From assembly GCF_000685015.1 (NCBI RefSeq), contig NZ_BAYA01000030.1, forward strand, positions 47,504 through 111,503: a stretch of 64,000 nucleotides of DNA. Reading direction: 5' to 3'. Below are positions 17,157-24,711 of this stretch, one piece after another. Position 1 is the first letter of the stretch; each line of letters begins with the position of its first letter. The translations under genes were made by a program, and so were the position numbers. The notes below the pieces were generated by a model that was given only the letters and a program-made list of their open reading frames with translations, searched no databases and was not told where the DNA came from. Source of the DNA: Paraburkholderia bannensis NBRC 103871 (GTDB taxonomy: Bacteria > Pseudomonadota > Gammaproteobacteria > Burkholderiales > Burkholderiaceae).

Positions 17157-17540
17157 TTATTCGGGACGCGTGACGTCGATGTGCCGGCGCAGGACGGCGA
17201 AATATCGCGTCAGGCTGCCATGAGCATGGATCGCGTCGAGCTCGCCGCTTGCGATGGCGTCGAGCACATCGATCGCGGCGTCGATTTCGCGGGCGCGGCG
17301 TGCGTCGATCACTGCGTGCGCCGCGCTGCCCGCTGCGAGCACCCACGTGCCAGCAGACAACGTCCCCGTGCGCGCGAGGTCGAGTGCGCACGCGCCATGA
17401 CGCGTCACGGCTTGCGCGACCAGACCTTCGGCGCACACGATGCGCGCGGGCAGGCGCACGGCGGCGCGCAGGCGCGGCGGCGTGCGCGTGGCTTCGACGG
17501 CCGGGCGTATGAGGTGGGCGAGGTGCGTGAATCGAGGCAT
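17157..17540 (-). CDS. HypC/HupF-like protein lacking the N-terminal cysteine
   Basis: A 127-residue protein whose residues 28-100 resemble the HypC OB-fold: VRLPARIV matches the canonical MCLAIPARIV start, and a DAAIDVLDAI helix sits at the end. Real HypC proteins begin Met-Cys, and that Cys holds the iron with HypD. Here the equivalent position is Ala and the PARIV strand is preceded by about 27 extra residues. The ATG at 17540 follows an AGGA; a GTG at 17459 would give a HypC-sized 100-residue product but still without Cys 2. It lies 64 bp upstream of the HypD-like gene on the same strand, preserving the usual hypC-hypD order. Function as a classical hydrogenase chaperone is doubtful. Confidence 0.7.
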   Translation of the reverse strand: MPRFTHLAHLIRPAVEATRTPPRLRAAVRLPARIVCAEGLVAQAVTRHGACALDLARTGTLSAGTWVLAAGSAAHAVIDARRAREIDAAIDVLDAIASGELDAIHAHGSLTRYFAVLRRHIDVTRPE

Positions 17541-17763
17541 GGCGTCCTGGACAAGGCGCTCGGATTTGCTGCGCCAAATGAGCGCGAAAGTTAGCAGCAT
17601 CTCGCAAGCCGGCCAGGACGCGGCGGGAGGGCTATTGATCCTGCGCAAGCGAAGCGGCGGCCCGGAGCGAGGCTGCGTGCGAACCTTCGGGCGCTGGCGG
17701 GGCGTGTGCTGTTGCGCGAAAACCTTGCCTTATGTTGCCGCCGCGGGGCGGGCTTCAGGCGGA

Positions 17764-18177
17764 CTATTGGGGTTCAGCCAGCCCGGACAGACGCGAAACC
17801 AGCCTCTCGACCAGATCCTGGTCGTGCGGAGCCAGGGCGGCGATGTTCCAGAGCAGTTCGATCATCGGTGCGGTGAGCGCGGACAGGTCGCGCGGCGTCG
17901 CGGGCGGGGGCGCTGCGCCTGTGGTTGGCGATGGCCCGTGGTGCAGCCAGTGGAGGTCGACTTCGAGCAGGTGCGCAAGCTGCTCCAGTCGCGCCTGTTC
18001 AGGAATCGTGCGGCCCGAGAGCCATTTGTGAACCGTCTGCGGGCTCACGGGCTTTGCACCGGCTTGCTGGTTGACGAGCCTCGCAAGCCCCGTAGCGCCT
18101 TTCAGCGACGCGGATTTGCGCAGCATGGCGCACAGCAGGCGCGCGGCGAAGGCGGCTTTTGGCGACGTAATTGGCAT
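17764..18177 (-). CDS. XRE-family helix-turn-helix regulator
   Basis: A 137-residue cytoplasmic DNA-binding protein. The N-terminal lambda-repressor-like HTH covers about residues 10-75 (LARLVNQQAGAKPVSPQTVH and KWLSGRTIPEQARLEQLAHL). A Pro/Ala linker and a short helical tail with LLWNIAALAPHDQDLVERLV follow. The start at 18177 was preferred because the 30 residues encoded upstream look unrelated to the family. A 13-bp perfect inverted repeat lies 79 bp upstream (18256-18298) and could be its operator. Targets are unknown; the protein resembles small Burkholderia regulators of phage-repressor ancestry. Confidence 0.8.
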   Translation of the reverse strand: MPITSPKAAFAARLLCAMLRKSASLKGATGLARLVNQQAGAKPVSPQTVHKWLSGRTIPEQARLEQLAHLLEVDLHWLHHGPSPTTGAAPPPATPRDLSALTAPMIELLWNIAALAPHDQDLVERLVSRLSGLAEPQ

Positions 18178-18255
18178 GGGTGAACTTTCGCCTAAACAAG
18201 TCAATGGCGCCCTCAGATACGTCTGAAAAGTTAGTCTCTTGTGACTTTTCGAGGC

Positions 18256-18298
18256 CAGGTTTTCCACAGTTTTTGTTCACAGCCTTGTGGAAAACCTG
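18256..18298. promoter_or_regulatory. 13-bp perfect inverted repeat containing paired TTTTCCACA boxes
   Basis: CAGGTTTTCCACA (18256-18268) is mirrored exactly by TGTGGAAAACCTG (18286-18298) across a 17-nt loop. Each arm contains a DnaA-box-like TTTTCCACA. It lies in the divergent gap between the XRE regulator and the parvulin gene. It could be a regulator operator, a DnaA-binding pair or an RNA hairpin; geometry alone does not decide. Confidence 0.55.
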
Positions 18299-18468
18299 TC
18301 CGCATCCCACTCAAGCCCTTGATCCGATGGGACATTCCCCGAGAGGCCACGAAGCGCGCCCGCACCGCGCAATGCAGGCCGATCCAGCCCATTTCGTCGG
18401 CGGCACCCCGCGCGGGCGATAATGCCGGGCGCGGGCCGATGGCCCACCCACCATTGGAGTTCAACACG

Positions 18469-19380
18469 ATGTTCCGTCTGTCCCCTCTCTTGCGTGCGCT
18501 CGGCGCGTGTGCCGTGCTCGCTACTTCGCTTTCCACCTTCGCGCAGGCGCTGCCCAGCCAGGCCGACGCCGCCAGCGCCGCCAGTTCGAGCGGCGCGAGC
18601 ACGACGTCGGGCTTGCCTGCCGGTGTGGTCGCCGTGGTCAATGGCGTGCAGATTCCGCAGTCGGCGCTCGATAACGGCGTGCAGACGGTGATGAGCCACA
18701 ACCCGGACGCCACGGACACGCCGCAATTGCGCAAGGCGCTCAAGCAGCAGCTGATCGTGCGCGAAGTGCTGCGCCAGGCAGCCGTGAAGGCGCACTACGA
18801 CCAGCGCCCCGAAGTCGTTCAGGCCACCGATTCCGGCAAGACCGACCTCGAAATCCGCGCGTGGATGCAGGACAACGTGCACGTGCCCGCGCCGACCGAG
18901 CGCGAAATCCGCGCGCGCTACGACAGCACCAACGTCGAGCTCGGCAAATTCGAGTTCAAGCCGCAGGTGATCGTGGTCGCCGACCAGAAGCTCGCGCAGG
19001 CCGTGATCGCGAAGGCGAAGTCCGGCACGCCGTTCGATGCGCTCGCGCGCGACTTCAGCATGGTGCCGTCGAAGGCGAATGGCGGCGAAATGCCGTGGGT
19101 CAGCTTCAAGACGCCGGTGAAGGAAGGGGAGACGCACGGCGTGCCGGTGGACTTCGCTCGCGCGCTTGCGCAGTTGAAGGTGGGCGCGGTCGCGCCGCAA
19201 CCGGTGCGCTCGAACCAGGCCTGGGTGGTCGTGAAGCTTGAGGACAAGCGTGCGATGAAGGTGCAGCCGTTCAGCGACGTGAAGGAGGAAATCCGCCGCG
19301 AGCTGACCGCCGAAGCCATGGACGCCGGTGCGGCGAAGCTCGTGAAGTCGCTGGTGCAGAGCGCGACGATCGTGCAGTAA
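18469..19380 (+). CDS. periplasmic parvulin-type peptidyl-prolyl isomerase
   Basis: A 303-residue exported protein-folding factor. MFRLSPLLRALGACAVLATS is a signal peptide with cleavage near TFAQA at about residue 25. A SurA-like N-terminal helical region follows (VVAVVNGVQIPQSALDNGVQ, QLIVREVLRQAAVKA), then a parvulin domain from about residue 160 to 265 (AKSGTPFDALARDFSMVPSK, GGEMPWVSF), then a final helix. This is the usual layout of PpiC/PrsA-like proteins that help outer-membrane or secreted proteins fold. The start was fixed at the ATG beginning the signal peptide. It appears monocistronic. Confidence 0.9.
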   Translation: MFRLSPLLRALGACAVLATSLSTFAQALPSQADAASAASSSGASTTSGLPAGVVAVVNGVQIPQSALDNGVQTVMSHNPDATDTPQLRKALKQQLIVREVLRQAAVKAHYDQRPEVVQATDSGKTDLEIRAWMQDNVHVPAPTEREIRARYDSTNVELGKFEFKPQVIVVADQKLAQAVIAKAKSGTPFDALARDFSMVPSKANGGEMPWVSFKTPVKEGETHGVPVDFARALAQLKVGAVAPQPVRSNQAWVVVKLEDKRAMKVQPFSDVKEEIRRELTAEAMDAGAAKLVKSLVQSATIVQ

Positions 19381-19381
19381 G

Positions 19382-19438
19382 GCGCAGTAAGCGCAGTAAC
19401 AAGCGCGGTAAAAAGCGCGGTAAAAAGCGCAGTAACAA
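19382..19438. repeat. tandem 12-bp repeat directly after the parvulin stop
   Basis: Four 12-bp units follow one 9-bp unit: GCGCAGTAA, then GCGCAGTAACAA, GCGCGGTAAAAA, GCGCGGTAAAAA and GCGCAGTAACAA. The array starts one base after the gene's TAA, and each unit contains another TAA. It looks like slippage expansion of the stop-codon region. Confidence 0.8.
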
Positions 19439-19492
19439 AGTCGCGCTGATATCGAGAGCGCTTGCGCAACGCGGCAAGCGCCCCCGGCAAGA

Positions 19493-21508
19493 TCAGCGCT
19501 CGCCGCGCAGCTTGAACACGCTGACGAGCTGCGCGAGCGTGGCGGCCTGTTCCGACAGCGCCGCGGCGGCGCGCTCGGCGTCGCCCACGAGGATGGCGTT
19601 TTGCTGCGTCGCCTCGCCGATCTGCGACACGGCGATGTTCACCTGCTCGATGCCGCCCGACTGTTCGCGCGACGCCACGCTGATTTCGGCGATGATCGAG
19701 CGCACTTCCTCCACGCGCGTGACGATGTCGCGCATCGTCGTGCTCGCTTCGCCCGCGATGCGGTAGCCCGTATCGACCGTCTCCGACGATTCCGAAATCA
19801 GCACCGCGATCTCGCGCGCTGCTGCCGCGCTGCGCTGCGCGAGCGCGCGCACTTCGCTCGCGACCACCGCGAAACCCTTGCCGTGCTCGCCCGCGCGCGC
19901 TGCTTCCACGGCGGCGTTCAGCGCGAGGATGTTGGTCTGGAACGCGATGCCGTCGATCACGCTGGTGATGTCGGTGATCTTCTGCGAGGCGCGGCTGATG
20001 TCCTGCATCGTCGCGACCACGCGCTCGACTGCGCGGCCGCCGTCGAGCGCCGCGTCGGCGGCGCCCGTCACCACGGCGTTGGCGCGCTGCGCGTGATCGG
20101 CGTTCTGCTGCACCGTCGAGGTGATTTCCTCCATGCTCGCGGCCGTTTCTTCGAGGCTGCTCGCCTGGCTGGCGATACGTTCGGCGATCTCGCCGCTGCT
20201 GGCGGCGATGCGCCCGGTGTCGTCGCTCATCTGCGCGCTCGCGCCGCGCACCTGCGCGACGATCTGCGCGAGACCCACGCCGATGCCGTCGATGGCCTGG
20301 GTCAGACGGCCGATTTCATCGGCGCCTTGTGTGGCGGCCTCAGTCCCACCGAGCGAATCGTGCGCAGTACGCACGTTCTGCGCCGCGCCGATACGCACGG
20401 TCAAGTCGCCCGCCGCGAGGCGGCCCGCTGCGTGCGCGGCGGCGTCGAGCGGCTGGCTGACCATGCGGCGTGCCGCGTAGATCGCCAGCGCCGCGAACAG
20501 CACCACCAGCGCGAAGCCAATCGCCGCAAAGCGGTTACGCGTGGCGCTCACCTCGGCCATGATCTCGTCGCGCGGCACCACGCCGCCCACGAGCCACTGC
20601 CATTGCGGGGCGCTGACGAACGAGACGAGCTTCGCGCGCGGGTCGCGCTCGCCGAGCGTGGCGTCGGCGCTGGTGTAGTCGAAGGTGCCTTCGTGCGCGT
20701 CGAGCATGCGCGTGTAGGGCGCGTTGCTATCGTCGAAATGCTTGCCCGCCGCCGCCGGATGCACGAGGAAGGTGCCGCGCGCCGCGCCGCTGGAGGCGTC
20801 CATCACGAAGTAGTAGCCCGTGTCGCCCAGCTTCAGCTTGCCGATTTCGCTCTTGATCGCCTCGATCTGCTTGTCCACGTCCACGCCCACGAAGAGCGCG
20901 CCGATCACCTTGCCGCTTGCATCGGTGATGGGCTTGTATTCGGTGATGTACTGCTTGCCGAACAGTTGCGCGAGGCCCGCGTACGTGCGCCCGCCCATGA
21001 TCGGCTCGTAAGCCGGGCCCTTGCGGTCGAGCAGCGTGCCGATCGCGCGCGAGCCGTCCTGCTTCTTGAGCGAGGTCGTCACGCGTACGAAGTCGTCGCC
21101 GCTGCGCGCGAACACGGTCGCGATCGCGCCGCTGCGCGAAAGAAACTGGTCGGGAATCGAAAAATCGAGGTTCAGCACATGGTCGCCCACCTTGAACGTG
21201 GGCGTGGCCTTGCCGCCGATATCGACGGTCTGCGTCGCGTCGAGCGCGAAGTCGCCGGGCAGGAAGCTCGCGAAGAGCGTCATTGCGCGATCGACTTCGG
21301 CGTCGAGCGCGCTGTCGATCAGCGCAATCGTCGAGGCGACCGAGCGGTCTTTTTCGGCAATGCGCGCGCGCACCTGTTCGCCGACCTGCGTGGCGGCGCT
21401 GTTAGTGAGCGCCAACGTGAAGGCGATAAAAATAATCGCGACGATCACGCACGAGAGCAGCGCGAGGCGCACACCCACACTGGTGCGTCGCTGGACGAAT
21501 GAAATCAT
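19493..21508 (-). CDS. methyl-accepting chemotaxis protein with Cache sensor
   Basis: A 671-residue inner-membrane chemoreceptor. Transmembrane helix 1 lies at about residues 14-35. A large periplasmic sensor of the Cache_3-Cache_2 type follows to about residue 325, with the characteristic LFGKQYITEYKPITDASGKV and GALFVGVDVDKQIEAIKSE. Then come transmembrane helix 2 (FAAIGFALVVLFAALAIYAA), a HAMP domain and the cytoplasmic signalling hairpin around AARAGEHGKGFAVVASEVR. The C-terminus lacks a CheR/CheB-binding pentapeptide. No che genes are adjacent, so this is an orphan receptor feeding a distant array. The ligand is probably a small organic acid, by family analogy only. Confidence 0.93.
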   Translation of the reverse strand: MISFVQRRTSVGVRLALLSCVIVAIIFIAFTLALTNSAATQVGEQVRARIAEKDRSVASTIALIDSALDAEVDRAMTLFASFLPGDFALDATQTVDIGGKATPTFKVGDHVLNLDFSIPDQFLSRSGAIATVFARSGDDFVRVTTSLKKQDGSRAIGTLLDRKGPAYEPIMGGRTYAGLAQLFGKQYITEYKPITDASGKVIGALFVGVDVDKQIEAIKSEIGKLKLGDTGYYFVMDASSGAARGTFLVHPAAAGKHFDDSNAPYTRMLDAHEGTFDYTSADATLGERDPRAKLVSFVSAPQWQWLVGGVVPRDEIMAEVSATRNRFAAIGFALVVLFAALAIYAARRMVSQPLDAAAHAAGRLAAGDLTVRIGAAQNVRTAHDSLGGTEAATQGADEIGRLTQAIDGIGVGLAQIVAQVRGASAQMSDDTGRIAASSGEIAERIASQASSLEETAASMEEITSTVQQNADHAQRANAVVTGAADAALDGGRAVERVVATMQDISRASQKITDITSVIDGIAFQTNILALNAAVEAARAGEHGKGFAVVASEVRALAQRSAAAAREIAVLISESSETVDTGYRIAGEASTTMRDIVTRVEEVRSIIAEISVASREQSGGIEQVNIAVSQIGEATQQNAILVGDAERAAAALSEQAATLAQLVSVFKLRGER

Positions 21509-21845
21509 TGGAGCGGTTCCTGAAAAAACGATGCTGGGAACTGGCGCTTTCGAAGCGCTGGCATACGGATTACGGCCAGCTTGAGCGTTCCTTGAGGGGT
21601 GACGCGCAAAAAGCGCGAACGTTTGCGTCGAGATAGAGGCAAGCGTCTATATGGGGCGCGAATGCGGGACGCCGCAGCGCAAGGACAGGAGGGGGATTGG
21701 CAGGAATGTGCGCTGAAAAAGCGTTATAACCTGTCAGATATTTCGCACGCTGAAATATTTTTTTGTTGTGTGCGCAATAAAGGAAAAGGGGCCGCGCGGC
21801 GTGGGCGACGCCGCGCTTCAGGAAAGCGCGCTTCGCGAAACCGCT
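21509..21845. other. intergenic region between copA and the chemoreceptor
   Basis: This 337-bp gap contains the copA terminator at its copA side (21781-21816), then an AT-richer stretch (about 21720-21785) likely to hold the minus-strand promoter of the chemoreceptor. On the minus strand the sequence reads GTTATAACGC near 21728-21737, which could supply a -10. No gene is supported. Confidence 0.4.
21781..21816 (-). terminator. probable rho-independent terminator of copA
   Basis: A 9-bp perfect stem (GCGCGGCGT at 21794-21802 with ACGCCGCGC at 21808-21816) has a 5-nt loop. On the minus strand it is followed by a short U-rich run encoded by 21781-21788. It lies about 30 bp past the copA stop. 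Confidence 0.6.
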
Positions 21846-24374
21846 TTAGCGCCGCTCGCGCCACGTGCGCAGCAGCAGCGCGTTGGTCACGACGCTGACG
21901 CTGGAAAACGCCATCGCCGCGCCCGCGATCATCGGATTGAGCAGGCCGAAGGCTGCCAGCGGAATCCCGATCAGGTTGTAGACGAAGGCCCAGAAGAGGT
22001 TCTGCTGGATCTTGCGCCAGGTGCGCCGCGAGATGTCGATGGCGGCGGCCACGAGCGCCGGGTCGCCGCGCATGAGCGTGATGCCAGCGGCCTGCATGGC
22101 GACGTCGGTGCCGGTGGCCATGGCGATGCCGATGTCGGCGGCGGCCAGCGCGGGGGCGTCGTTGATGCCGTCGCCGGCCATCGCGACGATGGCGCCCGTG
22201 CGGATCTTCAGGTCGCGCACCGTGCGCGCCTTGTCGTCGGGGAGCACCTGCGCGTGGACTTCGTCGATGCCGAGCTGTGCCGCGACCGCCTGCGCGCTGC
22301 CCGCGTTGTCGCCGGTCACGAGCACGCTGCGAATGCCCATCGACTTGAGGCGCGCGATGGCGTCGCGGGCGCCCGGCTTGAGCGTGTCGCCGAAGGCGAG
22401 CAGGGCGAGCACGGCGTTTTTATGTCCATCGGCGCCTGCGTCACTTATGTCCATCAGCCAGGACACGGTGTTGCCTTGCGCTTCGAGTGCCTTTGCGCGT
22501 TCGGCGAGCGCGGGCGGCACGGCGAGCTGCAGTTCCGCGAGCCAGCGCGCGCTGCCGATCGCCACGCTGCGGCCATCGACATCGGCTTGCACGCCGCGTC
22601 CCGGCACCGCACGCGCTTGCCCCGCCGCGGGCAGCGACGCACCTTGCGCCTGCGCGGCAAACGCGTTCACGACCGCCTTCGCAAGCGGGTGGTCGCTGTG
22701 CTGCTGGACGGCGGCGGCGAGCGCGAGCGCTTCGGCGCGCGCGATGCCATCCGCTGCCTCGAAGGCCGCGAGCGACGGCTGGCCGAGCGTGAGCGTGCCG
22801 GTCTTGTCGAAGGCCACCACGCTTACGTCGTGCGCGGTTTCGAGTGCTTCGGCGTCCTTGATGAGTACGCCGTGGCGTGCGGCCACGCCGGTGCCCGCCA
22901 TGATCGCGGCAGGCGTGGCGAGGCCGAGCGCGCACGGGCAGGCGATCACCAGCACGGCCACGGCGTTGAGAATCGCGGTTTCGGCGGACGCGCCCGCGAG
23001 CAGCCAGCCGCCCAGCGTGAGCGCCGCGATCACGAGGATCGCCGGGACGAACACGGCGCTCACGCGATCGACGAGACGCTGGATCGGCGCTTTTTCTGCT
23101 TGCGCGTTTTCGACCAGACGGATGATGCGCGCGAGCGTCGTTTCCGCGCCGATGGCGGTCGTGCGCACGGCCAGCAGCCCTTCGCCGTTGATCGAGCCGG
23201 CGGTGACGGCGTCGTCGGGCGACTTCGGCACCGGCAGGCTTTCGCCGGTGATCAGCGATTCGTCGATATGGCTGCGGCCTTCGAGCACGACGCCGTCGGT
23301 CGGCAGGCGCTCGCCGGGACGCACGACCACCACGTCGCCCACGCGCACCTGCGCGAGCGGCACGTCGCGCTCCGCGCCGTGTTCGCGAATGCGCGCGTGG
23401 TCGGGGCGCAGCGCGTTGAGGGCGCGGATCGCGTCGGTGGTCTGGCGCTTCGCGCGCGCTTCGAGCCACTTGCCGAAGCGCACCAGCGTGATGACGACCG
23501 CCGAGGCCTCGAAGTACAGATGCGCGGTCTCGCCGGGATGCGCGAGCATCGCGTAGACGCTCACGCCCCAGGCCGCCGAGGTGCCGAGCGCGACGAGCAG
23601 ATCCATGTTTCCCGAGAACGCGCGCACGGCTTTCCAGGCGGCGCGATAGAAGCGCGCGCCGAAGCCGAACTGCACGATCGATGCGAGCACGAGCTGCGCG
23701 ACGGCGGGCAGCATCCAGTGCACGCCGAGCCAGTGGCCGAACATCGGCACGACGAGCGGCGCGGTGAGCACGGCGGCGGCCAGCACGGCGCGCAATTCGC
23801 GGCGCGCGGCGATTTCGGCGAGAGCGGCGCGCGAGGGCGGGGCGGGGGTGTCGCTGGTGTGCTCGGCGGCGGCTGGCGCGTGCTTTTCGATTGGCGTGGC
23901 TTCGTAGCCCGCCTTCTGCACGGCGGCGACGAGGCGCTCGCGCATGGCCGCATCGAGCGGCGCGGCGAGGCGCACCGACGCCTCCTCGGTCGCGAGGTTG
24001 ACGCTGGCGGCGCTCACGCCTGGCACGCGTGCGAGCACTTTTTCGACACGGTTCGAGCACGCGGAACAGGTCATGCCGCCGATGGCGAAGCTGGCGGTGT
24101 CTTCCGGCGCGGCGACGGGTGTGGCGATCGGTGTGGCCTCATAGCCGGCCTTTTCGACGGCGGCGACGAGTTGCTGGGCGAGCGCGGCGGCGTCGGGCGC
24201 ATCGGCCGTGGCTTCGACCGTCGCGCGGTCGGTGGCGAGATTGACGGTGGCGCGCGTGACGCCTGGCACCTTCGCCAGTGCCTTTTCCACGCGCATCGCG
24301 CACGACGCGCAGGTCATGCCACGGATGTCGAGCTCGGCCTGGCGGGCTTTTTCGGCAACGAGGGGTTCGTTCAT
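21846..24374 (-). CDS. copA: Cu(I)-exporting P1B-type ATPase
   Basis: An 842-residue inner-membrane ATPase that pumps monovalent copper out of the cytoplasm. Two N-terminal heavy-metal-associated domains carry GMTCASC (residues 19-25) and GMTCSAC (100-106). Later signals are the TGES actuator loop, the transmembrane CPC in IACPCALGLATPAA, the phosphorylation site DKTGTLT, the SDHPLAKA HP motif and GDGINDAPALAAADIG. The ATG at 24374 was chosen over a TTG 15 bp upstream. Just upstream is a promoter with a 19-bp spacer and a CueR-like dyad, so transcription should rise with copper. No cueR gene lies in the window. It is well separated from its neighbours. Confidence 0.96.
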   Translation of the reverse strand: MNEPLVAEKARQAELDIRGMTCASCAMRVEKALAKVPGVTRATVNLATDRATVEATADAPDAAALAQQLVAAVEKAGYEATPIATPVAAPEDTASFAIGGMTCSACSNRVEKVLARVPGVSAASVNLATEEASVRLAAPLDAAMRERLVAAVQKAGYEATPIEKHAPAAAEHTSDTPAPPSRAALAEIAARRELRAVLAAAVLTAPLVVPMFGHWLGVHWMLPAVAQLVLASIVQFGFGARFYRAAWKAVRAFSGNMDLLVALGTSAAWGVSVYAMLAHPGETAHLYFEASAVVITLVRFGKWLEARAKRQTTDAIRALNALRPDHARIREHGAERDVPLAQVRVGDVVVVRPGERLPTDGVVLEGRSHIDESLITGESLPVPKSPDDAVTAGSINGEGLLAVRTTAIGAETTLARIIRLVENAQAEKAPIQRLVDRVSAVFVPAILVIAALTLGGWLLAGASAETAILNAVAVLVIACPCALGLATPAAIMAGTGVAARHGVLIKDAEALETAHDVSVVAFDKTGTLTLGQPSLAAFEAADGIARAEALALAAAVQQHSDHPLAKAVVNAFAAQAQGASLPAAGQARAVPGRGVQADVDGRSVAIGSARWLAELQLAVPPALAERAKALEAQGNTVSWLMDISDAGADGHKNAVLALLAFGDTLKPGARDAIARLKSMGIRSVLVTGDNAGSAQAVAAQLGIDEVHAQVLPDDKARTVRDLKIRTGAIVAMAGDGINDAPALAAADIGIAMATGTDVAMQAAGITLMRGDPALVAAAIDISRRTWRKIQQNLFWAFVYNLIGIPLAAFGLLNPMIAGAAMAFSSVSVVTNALLLRTWRERR

Positions 24375-24413
24375 GATGGGCAAACGCAAATGCGGTCTGA
24401 TTCAATGTGAACC

Positions 24414-24444
24414 AGTATCTACGTTCCCATCATGGGAAGGTCAA
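24414..24444 (-). promoter_or_regulatory. CueR/MerR-type promoter of copA
   Basis: On the minus strand, TTGACC (-35, 24439-24444) and GATACT (-10, 24414-24419) are separated by a 19-bp spacer. The spacer contains the dyad TTCCCATGATGGGAA. Over-long spacers with a central dyad are diagnostic of MerR-family activators, and the CCTTCC/GGGAA arms match copper-responsive CueR sites. The copA start is 40 bp downstream. Confidence 0.85.
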
Positions 24445-24711
24445 GGGCTGTGTGTTTTGCCCCTTTAATTTTTGCGTCGCTGCGTGCTTCGATGTCCTCT
24501 TCGCCGAAGTCTGGGATCATGCGTCGTCGGCGTAACGCACAATTGCTCCCACCAGACTTTTCTTGGGTTGGCGCGGGCGATACGATACCATCCGGCGGCA
24601 TTGGCGAGCGCTGCGCGCACTGGACCAACGGCCCTTGGGGGGGCCGGCGCGCGGCGCGGGTGACCGGTCGACGTCACTTCATGGACCGCCCGCTTCGTAC
24701 ACAACCAACAA
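24445..24711. other. intergenic region upstream of the DUF1254 gene
   Basis: This stretch lies between the copA promoter and the DUF1254 lipoprotein. It contains a G-rich tract (near 24637-24645) and GC-rich palindromic runs near 24645-24660. No convincing gene was found, and no -35/-10 pair could be assigned for the downstream gene. Confidence 0.35.

Noticed and set aside
16490..17594. Plus-strand open frames over the HypCD-like genes
   Set aside because: Shadow composition; the minus-strand frames show HypC/HypD family motifs.
21768..24410. 880-codon open frame antisense to copA
   Set aside because: Its composition is shadow-like (Arg/Gly/Ala/His) and copA carries all catalytic motifs on the other strand.
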